Assembly: GCA_018676385.1 (NCBI GenBank)
Contig: JABHEX010000046.1
Coordinates: 1 to 18,084 of the forward strand
DNA: 18,084 bases
Source of the DNA: Akkermansiaceae bacterium
GTDB lineage: Bacteria > Verrucomicrobiota > Verrucomicrobiia > Verrucomicrobiales > Akkermansiaceae
Direction of reading: 5' to 3'
Shown here piece after piece: positions 7,523-13,920 of the stretch (positions are counted from its first letter, which is position 1; each line of letters begins with the position of its first letter). The notes below the pieces were generated by a model. The model had not been told where the DNA came from. It worked only from the letters and a program-made list of their open reading frames with translations, and did not search any database. Made by a program: the position numbers and the translations under genes.

Positions 7523-8593
7523 TCATTGCCTCCTCGCAGCCGCTCCCACAGTCCCGCCATCAATAAACTCCGCTTTGGTGAGAGTCTGCTGACGGTCGTC
7601 TTTGCCGCGCGCGATATTGTTGACCCACCGCACGACCCGACGCACCACTGGGCGGGTATCCCAACGGATGTGAGCAACTGAGGGCTCGCACCAAGAGAAG
7701 GTGGGATCGGGATCTGTGCAGATGAGTGAGACGTGTTTTGGTGCCAAGATTCCGAGTTGGGCGAGATGGTTTTCGGCGGCGTGGAAAAGGAAGGCTTCGT
7801 CAATGATCAGCGCAGTTGGCGGCGTGACCCGAAAGAGCCCGTCCAGCACCCGATGAAAACCCTCAGAGTTATCCTCCCAGTGCGGCAGGTTGTAGGAACT
7901 CGATGGTAATCCATGCGCCTCCATCTCCTCAAAGATAGCGCGCTCGGAGCTACCCATTCCGCCTGCGCGTTGACTTTCGCGGACGAGCACAACAATGCGC
8001 TGATGCCCGAGTTCGATCAGACGTCGCACCGCCGTGCGTCCTGCAGAAACGTGGTCCGGCCCGACACCCGCGATAGGCAAATTTCTTCGTCGCCCGAACA
8101 TGGCAAAGGCCGGTGTTTCTTGTTCTGAGAACCATGTCAATACCTCGCGCGAGCTGGAGCAGAGCACCCAGGCATCTGCCGGGGTCCGTTTCACCATGCG
8201 GGCGATGCGGCGTAGGTCCAAACCGAGTTCGGTCAGAGACTTTTCGGTAAAAAAGGCGCTATGCCCCTGATCCATTAATCGTTGCCGCATCGCAACGGAC
8301 CACTCCTCGGTCTGTTCAAGTGGATCGTAGTCAAAAATTGCCACTCGAAGCACGGGTTTGGTGAGGTTTTTTAGCTTAGCGACCTTGCGCCGTTTGCCTG
8401 CCCCCTGGGCGACCAGTATACCCTCATTCTCAAGTCGCTTCAGTGCAGCCTCCACCGATTTTCGATCGACCTCCAGTTCCTTAGACAGAGCCGGTGCGCC
8501 GGGCATCGTTTCGCTCCAACGCCCCCGGAAGATATCTTTGCGAAGATGGATCGCAACCTGCTCAGAAGGGGAAAGAAGAGTGAAGTTAGACAT
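7523..8593 (-). CDS. AraR-like chimeric regulator: GntR winged helix plus LacI-type sugar-binding domain
   Basis: 356 residues from the ATG at 8593; an upstream TTG (8620) is in frame but would run through a palindrome, so ATG is preferred. Residues about 8-75 form a GntR-type winged helix-turn-helix: SEQVAIHLRKDIFRGRW, then LSKELEVDRKSVEAALKRL and ENEGILVAQGAGKRRKV. Residues about 80-345 resemble the periplasmic-binding-protein fold of LacI/GalR regulators: VLRVAIFDYDP, GVGPDHVSAGRTAVRRLIELGHQRIVVL, PTALIIDEAF, HVSLICTDPDPTFSWCEPSVAHIRWD. This architecture is that of AraR, in which a sugar releases the protein from palindromic operators. It is the only clearly cytoplasmic protein here. It lies tail-to-tail with the sulfatase (82 bp) and head-to-head with the second PEP-CTERM gene. 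The ligand is unknown; a degradation-derived sugar is inferred. The palindrome at 8604-8619 suggests self-regulation. Confidence 0.88.
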   Translation of the reverse strand: MSNFTLLSPSEQVAIHLRKDIFRGRWSETMPGAPALSKELEVDRKSVEAALKRLENEGILVAQGAGKRRKVAKLKNLTKPVLRVAIFDYDPLEQTEEWSVAMRQRLMDQGHSAFFTEKSLTELGLDLRRIARMVKRTPADAWVLCSSSREVLTWFSEQETPAFAMFGRRRNLPIAGVGPDHVSAGRTAVRRLIELGHQRIVVLVRESQRAGGMGSSERAIFEEMEAHGLPSSSYNLPHWEDNSEGFHRVLDGLFRVTPPTALIIDEAFLFHAAENHLAQLGILAPKHVSLICTDPDPTFSWCEPSVAHIRWDTRPVVRRVVRWVNNIARGKDDRQQTLTKAEFIDGGTVGAAARRQ

Positions 8594-8603
8594 GAGGTAA
8601 ACC

Positions 8604-8619
8604 TGCCCTAAATAGGGCA
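8604..8619. promoter_or_regulatory. Probable operator for the GntR/LacI regulator
   Basis: TGCCCTA, AA, TAGGGCA: a perfect 7-bp inverted repeat with a 2-bp centre, ending 10 bp upstream of the regulator's ATG. GntR/LacI-type dimers bind dyads of this size and often repress their own gene. No other copy was found in the window by eye, so the other targets would lie elsewhere. It is also 137 bp upstream of the divergent PEP-CTERM gene. Confidence 0.65.
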
Positions 8620-8756
8620 AGGGTCAAGAGATTAACATCTGGATGCTCTGTGAAGAGGTAGTTAATACCAACTTGATTCGCGATTCATTCCGGTTTTTTC
8701 CTATGCTTGGATAAGTTCGGAAAGGGTCGCAAAACACCAAAAAACAAAAAACTAAG

Positions 8757-9482
8757 ATGACATTAAACATCCAACTAAAAACAACATTCGCAGTTGCTGC
8801 TGTGACGGCCGGCCTCGCGCTGTCCGCTAACGCAGCTATTACTTTCAGTAGTAGCGAGGTAAACACGGCCACAGATGGAGATCTGTCCGTTACCAACCAA
8901 AATGCAAGCGTCAACGACGGCTTAGATCCAATTGTTATTGACGGTTCTACAAACAAAGGTGTGGGCCAATCTTTCTTGATGGGCGGCACGGCAGGTTATT
9001 TGAATGCGGTTACTTTAAAACTTAAATCTACCGCAACTAATGATTACTCAGGGCTTGGCACGCAATCTTTTGAAATTCGTGTTGGCACCTTCACTGGAGA
9101 TTATGCCTCCTTTAATGTGGTTTCCGCGCAGACTGTTACTGGGGATCTGTCAGGGCTTGTCAACGGTGATTTCATTACCTGGACGTTAAATAGCCAAGTT
9201 GCTTTGGCCGCAGGCACAACCTACGGTGCAATCGTCAACGGGTTGGACACAGGTGGTGCGCGATTTGATCTTGCTAAAAACACCGGTTACGGTGACGGCC
9301 GTGTTCTTTATCAGAACTATAATGACTGGACAACTACTCCAGTCTTACAGGGATTAGGTAATAACTCTGGTCGTGATGCTAATTTCCATATGGACATCAG
9401 CTCAACTGCAGTCCCAGAGCCGACCACCACAGCCCTTCTCGGTCTTGGTGGTCTCGCACTGATCCTTCGTCGACGTAAGTAA
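8757..9482 (+). CDS. PEP-CTERM protein with a choice-of-anchor-like beta-sandwich domain
   Basis: 241 residues. Sec signal peptide at residues 1-27 (AAVTAGLALSANA then AITFSS). The central domain has GVGQSFLMGGTAGYLNAVTLKLK, SFEIRVGTFTGDY, FITWTLNSQVALAAGTTYGAIV and GDGRVLYQNYNDWTT, the pattern of jelly-roll domains found in PEP-CTERM proteins ('choice-of-anchor' type); I would not assign a specific model. The C-terminus VPEPTTTALLG onward carries the PEP motif, hydrophobic helix and RRRK tail of an exosortase sorting signal. The leader is A-rich with no Shine-Dalgarno sequence (CAAAAAACTAAG before ATG). Base composition looks lower in GC than the enzyme genes around it. A strong terminator follows 31 bp after the stop, so it is monocistronic. 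It is divergent from the regulator gene and could be under its control. The role is probably surface or matrix-associated; no enzymatic motif is seen. Confidence 0.9.
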   Translation: MTLNIQLKTTFAVAAVTAGLALSANAAITFSSSEVNTATDGDLSVTNQNASVNDGLDPIVIDGSTNKGVGQSFLMGGTAGYLNAVTLKLKSTATNDYSGLGTQSFEIRVGTFTGDYASFNVVSAQTVTGDLSGLVNGDFITWTLNSQVALAAGTTYGAIVNGLDTGGARFDLAKNTGYGDGRVLYQNYNDWTTTPVLQGLGNNSGRDANFHMDISSTAVPEPTTTALLGLGGLALILRRRK

Positions 9483-9548
9483 TTCGACTTCGCAAAATCA
9501 ACAATTATATCTCAACCCCACTTCCCATCACCGGGGGTGGGGTTTTTT
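9414..9548 (+). repeat. 3' cassette, copy 2: PEP-CTERM codons, 3' UTR and terminator
   Basis: Counterpart of 3513-3644 on the other strand. The anchor codons differ mostly at third positions, yet the untranslated stretch after the stop (CG-C-TCG-AAAA-CAAC-AT pattern) and the terminator are still alignable at nearly the same spacing: 29 bp from stop to stem in copy 1, 31 bp here. Confidence 0.75.
9514..9548 (+). terminator. Intrinsic terminator of the second PEP-CTERM gene
   Basis: AACCCCAC (9514-9521) pairs perfectly with GTGGGGTT (9537-9544). The stem extends inward through two G-U and two C-G pairs, and T6 covers 9543-9548. Canonical and strong. Confidence 0.93.
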
Positions 9549-9604
9549 CTCTACAAGAACCGAACACTCAAGGACAACAATCCACTCAACCCAATAACAG
9601 AATC

Positions 9605-10954
9605 GTGAAAACAAGAAATCACACCCTCCTTTCCATCGCTACCGCTCTCGCCGGTCTCACCACGTTTGCCGTGTCAGAACCTGAAGAGGCATCCCCGAAG
9701 CCCGAAACAGCAACGCCTGCCTCGGTCTCTGAAACTGCCGTATCGATCGCCATCAGCGAACCTGGCTTTGAGGCGAATGGAAACTGGAAATTAGCCCACA
9801 CAGGTGCTGGTGTGGATGGTCTCTTCGCTAACGATATATTGCCTAATTATATCAAGGCCGGATTGATCGATACGAAGCCTGACCTAGGGAGTAGAATTGC
9901 CTATAATAACGGTCTACATCAAAATTTGTATCAGGTTCTTGAAGCCACCGTTGCCGCTAACACGACCTACAAACTCAGCATCCTCGCCATCGACTCCACC
10001 GCTACCAATCCGTTCCCAGGTGGCGAATTGCGACTTGGTTATGTTTCTGCAAGCCCGACGGCGAATGATGATTTTGACTGGAACTTGCTAAAACCAACGA
10101 AGGTGGATAACCCGTTGCCATTTAATGATCACGAGAATGATCCGGGCAATACAACCGATGGCATCACTACCTGGACCACGATATTTACTACCGGCGCCAC
10201 ACCGATCGGGATCGGTCAGAAAATACGCATCGAGATCGTTGGTGGCGGTAAAGCACAGGCGGTTTTTGATAATGTTAAATTGGATGCCCGCGCTGCAACC
10301 CCCACTGAAATTGTGGCTGCTGCCAAGCTCGTCAAGATCCCGGAAAAGCAACCAGTGGTTGCTATGTTTGGTGACTCGACTACGGATGGCGGTATGGCTC
10401 TGGCTGTCCAAAAGGAGCTCAACAAACTGATCTCGTCTGAGAAGTTACGGCCAAACATGATCAATGCTGGCAAGGGAGGGGACTACGCCGTGGCTGCATT
10501 GAAACGACTGGAAAAGGATGTGCTCAAACACAAACCCGATATTGTCACGATCTCCTTCGGCCTCAACGATACCGGCTTACGCAAACCCGACGAATACAAG
10601 GACAGCCTGAAGAGGATGATCCGGACCTTTGAGGACGCTGGTATCCAGATTCTGCTGATGACTAGCACCCCTTTCAATAACGAGCAGCATGGCTGGGCTG
10701 AGAAATTTGAGGAACTGGGTGGGCTCGACGAATACATGGACAAGGAATACTGCGATAGAATGCGTTCCTTGGCCGATAAAAACGATATCCTCCTCTGTGA
10801 CCTGCACGCGATTTTCAAAAACGAGTTGAAGAAAGACGCGGACATGGTGAACAAGCTTATCTCAGGCGACGGCGTGCATCTCACCGCCGAGGGTTATCAA
10901 CTCATCGCTAAGCACGTCGCTCCGAATATCATCAAAAGACTCAGTAAGGAGTAA
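9605..10954 (+). CDS. Exported SGNH/GDSL hydrolase with N-terminal beta-sandwich-like domain
   Basis: 449 residues. The start is GTG (9605); it gives a good signal peptide, MKTRNHTLLSIATALAGLTTFA, and no ATG lies near. Residues about 50-225 look like a jelly-roll or carbohydrate-binding module: ISEPGFEANGNWK, HQNLYQVLEATVAANTTYKLSILAID, KIRIEIVGGGKAQAVFDNVKLDA. Residues about 245-449 are an SGNH hydrolase with all four blocks: G256-D-S258-T (block I, nucleophile S258), the N287-A-G-K-G-G region (block II), G319-L-N-D322 (block III) and D422-G-V-H425 (block V). The enzyme should hydrolyse esters, probably acetyl or other acyl groups on an extracellular glycan; the substrate is inferred from the neighbours. 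It follows the PEP-CTERM terminator by 56 bp, so it needs its own promoter. It meets the next gene tail-to-tail with only 9 bp between. Confidence 0.92.
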   Translation: MKTRNHTLLSIATALAGLTTFAVSEPEEASPKPETATPASVSETAVSIAISEPGFEANGNWKLAHTGAGVDGLFANDILPNYIKAGLIDTKPDLGSRIAYNNGLHQNLYQVLEATVAANTTYKLSILAIDSTATNPFPGGELRLGYVSASPTANDDFDWNLLKPTKVDNPLPFNDHENDPGNTTDGITTWTTIFTTGATPIGIGQKIRIEIVGGGKAQAVFDNVKLDARAATPTEIVAAAKLVKIPEKQPVVAMFGDSTTDGGMALAVQKELNKLISSEKLRPNMINAGKGGDYAVAALKRLEKDVLKHKPDIVTISFGLNDTGLRKPDEYKDSLKRMIRTFEDAGIQILLMTSTPFNNEQHGWAEKFEELGGLDEYMDKEYCDRMRSLADKNDILLCDLHAIFKNELKKDADMVNKLISGDGVHLTAEGYQLIAKHVAPNIIKRLSKE

Positions 10955-10963
10955 TGCTAGGTA

Positions 10964-13630
10964 TTATTTCTTCAGCACGTACCAGCCAGGGTGCCAGTCG
11001 GCGGGTTTTCCTGTGGTATATCCACCGGCTTCGATGAAGAGGTAGGTCTGGCCGTCGACCACCTTGCCTTGCATGAGCAGCATCTGGTTCTTGCTGAGAT
11101 CAATCAGTTTCAGTCCTTTCCAGATCAGTGTCGGGTTGCTTGTTTTGCCGTCCGCTTGAAACGCAACTTCCTTGAACGCGGGCTTACCGGGATTCATTTT
11201 TTTACTCGAGTTAAATTTCTCGGTGGTTTGCACGAAGTCGACAACCGACCATTTGCCGTACAACTTTTTGTTATCTTTTGTTTTGCCATCGTAGGTGTAG
11301 AGATCGGAGTCTTTCCGGCTTTTTTGCCAAGCGGATGTGCGTTTGGGAACGGTCTTTAACACGTCTAATCCACCTGGCACGGCACTCAACGTGCCGTTGA
11401 GTTCGCGTTGGAAATAATCGGCTCCACCATGCATGAGGATTCCCCCTGGCGCATTATAAGTGGCCGGGAAATTGCTGTAGGCAATACCAAGCACTTTCGC
11501 TCCAAGTTTTTGCACCTCTGGCTTCGCTTTTTTTAATGCAGCGGTGAGTCCGCGTAGGGGGCTCAATGGCATAGTGCGACGATTGTTTGTAATCTTCTTG
11601 CCGTAGATTGGCAGTAGCTTTTTGTAGTGCTTCGGATCCGCGACCACCTGGTTCAAGAGATGCATTGCGGCCATGTTCAACCACCACTCATCGTGTTCGA
11701 GCCAGTAAACGAGGCGGTCGATGTGTGGTTCGATGGTTTTTGCATCACAAACATCCAAGCTCATCATCGCATGGTAAACGATCCACCATGATTCGTTTGG
11801 ATCATTAATCATTGCTGTTAGTAACTTGATCATTTCACCCGTCAAACGATCTGCTTTCATAGGGCCACGTTTGAAGGTGCCGTAGATGGCAATGGTGCCG
11901 GCATGACGTGCTCGCACATCTTTTGACTTAAGCAACTTGAGGATCAGGTGGTCACGCTTGTGCTTGTAGATAGCATCGACAGCGTAGCGGCGTATCCCGT
12001 GGTCCGGGTGGTGGGCGTATTCGAGTAGAGTGTCATCGCTTACTTTTGGATCCATTACCACTCGGTAGACGGGCCAAGAGCCGTGGATGGCGAGTTTTTC
12101 TGCGTCAACCGCTTTGCTGGTGAGCTTGGTCCCTGTAACGGGGTCGAGTTTATAGAATTCCTCATCAAGAGCGTTGCCCCAGGGGCGTTTGGGCAGTTGG
12201 TATTTCTTGGAGTATCTCGTTGCTGGCGCACCGGTCATTCGTAGTGTCTTTCGCGGCACGGTGTAGGATAATGCCATGCCGGTGCCCCAGAGTTCTTTGT
12301 CGTAGCGGTGACCTCCACCGACGATGCCGAATGATCCGTCGTAGCGACGTGAGATATCGTAAAACCACTGACGACCATCCATGAATTCACGATGCTTGGT
12401 GGGCTTCTTTTCTGCCATTAAACCCATTGCCGCGCCGCGCCAGATTTCGCCGACGCCGCCACCGGTGTGACCATGGTTCAGCCATGAAGTGGAGTAGAAG
12501 CTTTTCACCGCTGAGATGTCGCGCGCCTTGGCGTAGATGCTGTCCTCACCCTCAGGTGTTAGTGATGCGGCGGCGGCCATGGTAAATGCCAGACCGCCAG
12601 TTTTGCCATTATCGACGAAACTTTTTTCAGGGAGTTGATCGCCGTAGGCCACGTTGCCGCGCCCCGCAAAGCGGTAGAATTGTTTTAACGATTCTTGCAA
12701 GGTATACTCGTCCACATTAGCGCCACACTCTTTGGCGAGTAGTTGGAATGTGGCTGAGTGCACGCCACACGCATTGATGTGTGCGCCACCCATGTAGGGG
12801 AAGGTGATCCTCATGCCACGCTGACTCCAACCACCGTTATACATCGTCCGCTTTGAGTAGTCAGCTAACAGATTGATCAGGTGCATCACAGACTTGTCAC
12901 CGGTGCGTAGGTAATATTCGCATAAGGCTGGAGCACCCCAGGCAATTTTCCATGTCATATAGTCATCGCGATCGATGCGCTTTACATCCTTGAATTCCTC
13001 AACGGCTTGCTTGACCCATCGGCGAGCCACTTTCAGGTCTTTCTCTTCTCCAGTAGAGAGCATGAAAAGCAGCGCGAGACCTTCGAGCTTCGGGCCAGCT
13101 TGATTATCTTTTTTCGCCAGATAATCGGCGAGGTTACGTACGATCTTGTCGGACTTCTTACAATTCAGCGGCCAGGTTTTGCTGTATGCTCCGATTGCCG
13201 GAATCTGGACTTCGATTGCTTTCGCTTCGTCCTTGAGTTTGAACATCATCTTGCCATCTGCCGCTTCCGCTTGGGCGATCATTTTTCCGAGCCACATGCG
13301 CGGATCGATGTCTTTTAAAACATGCCCATTGATTGATTCGATGATCTGCCCCGTTTTTAGTTTTCCATCAGCGGGCGATCCTTTTTCAACATTACGAATC
13401 TTCATGGTGAACTTTGGCTTCACCAAATCGATGCCGATGCCGACTGGCCCAAACCGCGTCACCGTGTAATTACGATTCTCAACAGGGTGGGGGTTGAAAA
13501 GTGGATGAACCTTGTAGTAGCTCGATCCCTTAACGACGCCAGTCAATCCGTCTTTGGACCATGCAGGCGTTAATCCGAAAAAGATGAATAAGATGGCTGT
13601 GTAACAGCAGATGGTAATGTGCTTTTTCAT
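10964..13630 (-). CDS. Exported PDZ plus helical-repeat protein, probable DUF6288 family
   Basis: 888 residues. Signal peptide MKKHITICCYTAILFIFFGL then TPAWSKDG. Residues about 60-145 are a PDZ domain: GPVGIGIDL, VEKGSPADGKLKTGQIIESINGHVL, and a closing strand AIEVQIPAIG. Residues about 160-480 are mostly helical with Gly/His-rich turns (MGGAHINACGVHSATFQLL, WLNHGHTGGGVGEIWRGAAMG) reminiscent of an alpha/alpha toroid. Residues about 525-700 look like HEAT-type repeats (HPDHGIRRYAVDAIYKHKRDHLILKLLKS, RARHAGTIAIYG). The C-terminal 100 residues form a beta-rich end (YTYDGKTKDNKKLYGKWSVVDF, PTLIWKGLKLIDLSKNQMLLMQGKVV). This order fits the PDZ-containing DUF6288 family of Planctomycetota/Verrucomicrobiota as I recall it; no activity is known to me. 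It is divergent from the SASA gene across 290 bp with a nested dyad, suggesting joint control. It has no terminator of its own before the convergent SGNH gene. Confidence 0.82.
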   Translation of the reverse strand: MKKHITICCYTAILFIFFGLTPAWSKDGLTGVVKGSSYYKVHPLFNPHPVENRNYTVTRFGPVGIGIDLVKPKFTMKIRNVEKGSPADGKLKTGQIIESINGHVLKDIDPRMWLGKMIAQAEAADGKMMFKLKDEAKAIEVQIPAIGAYSKTWPLNCKKSDKIVRNLADYLAKKDNQAGPKLEGLALLFMLSTGEEKDLKVARRWVKQAVEEFKDVKRIDRDDYMTWKIAWGAPALCEYYLRTGDKSVMHLINLLADYSKRTMYNGGWSQRGMRITFPYMGGAHINACGVHSATFQLLAKECGANVDEYTLQESLKQFYRFAGRGNVAYGDQLPEKSFVDNGKTGGLAFTMAAAASLTPEGEDSIYAKARDISAVKSFYSTSWLNHGHTGGGVGEIWRGAAMGLMAEKKPTKHREFMDGRQWFYDISRRYDGSFGIVGGGHRYDKELWGTGMALSYTVPRKTLRMTGAPATRYSKKYQLPKRPWGNALDEEFYKLDPVTGTKLTSKAVDAEKLAIHGSWPVYRVVMDPKVSDDTLLEYAHHPDHGIRRYAVDAIYKHKRDHLILKLLKSKDVRARHAGTIAIYGTFKRGPMKADRLTGEMIKLLTAMINDPNESWWIVYHAMMSLDVCDAKTIEPHIDRLVYWLEHDEWWLNMAAMHLLNQVVADPKHYKKLLPIYGKKITNNRRTMPLSPLRGLTAALKKAKPEVQKLGAKVLGIAYSNFPATYNAPGGILMHGGADYFQRELNGTLSAVPGGLDVLKTVPKRTSAWQKSRKDSDLYTYDGKTKDNKKLYGKWSVVDFVQTTEKFNSSKKMNPGKPAFKEVAFQADGKTSNPTLIWKGLKLIDLSKNQMLLMQGKVVDGQTYLFIEAGGYTTGKPADWHPGWYVLKK

Positions 13631-13772
13631 GTTGTTGAGTTTTGTAACTGTACTGAGCTAGGCACCATGATTTTTCGCATGGCGCTTGTCGAGCCTGTAA
13701 GTTCATGATGTATCAGGCCTACTGCTTCAGAGTCCAAACCCCTGAGCGCTACACAAAAGACTAATGGGTAGG

Positions 13773-13814
13773 ATCACTTGTAAGAGTTTAGTAACTAAAC
13801 ACTGATCAAGTGAT
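13773..13814. promoter_or_regulatory. Nested inverted repeat in the divergent PDZ-protein/SASA promoter region
   Basis: The inner dyad GTTTAGT (13786-13792), A, ACTAAAC (13794-13800) is perfect. It is enclosed by a second perfect dyad, ATCACTTG (13773-13780) and CAAGTGAT (13807-13814), at 5- and 6-bp distances. It lies 106 bp before the + gene and 142 bp before the - gene. GATGA-A-TCATC (13812-13822) adds a third small dyad at the right edge. Either paired operators for the divergent genes or a transcript stem-loop. Confidence 0.6.
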
Positions 13815-13920
13815 GAATCATCCAAGCTGGACATGTAGTATGATGAGCCTTAAAACCAAATCGTCAGCTAACTACTCACAATATCAAACTTTCTAACACA
13901 GTCTAATTACTGCAAGAACA

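Noticed and set aside
7264..7803. 179-codon minus-strand open frame spanning the sulfatase/regulator junction
   Set aside because: Overlaps the ends of two well-supported genes and has no matching family features.
8665..8720. Sigma-70-like promoter for the second PEP-CTERM gene (TTCCGG, 17 bp, ATAAGT)
   Set aside because: Poor match in both boxes; promoter consensus for this organism is unknown to me.
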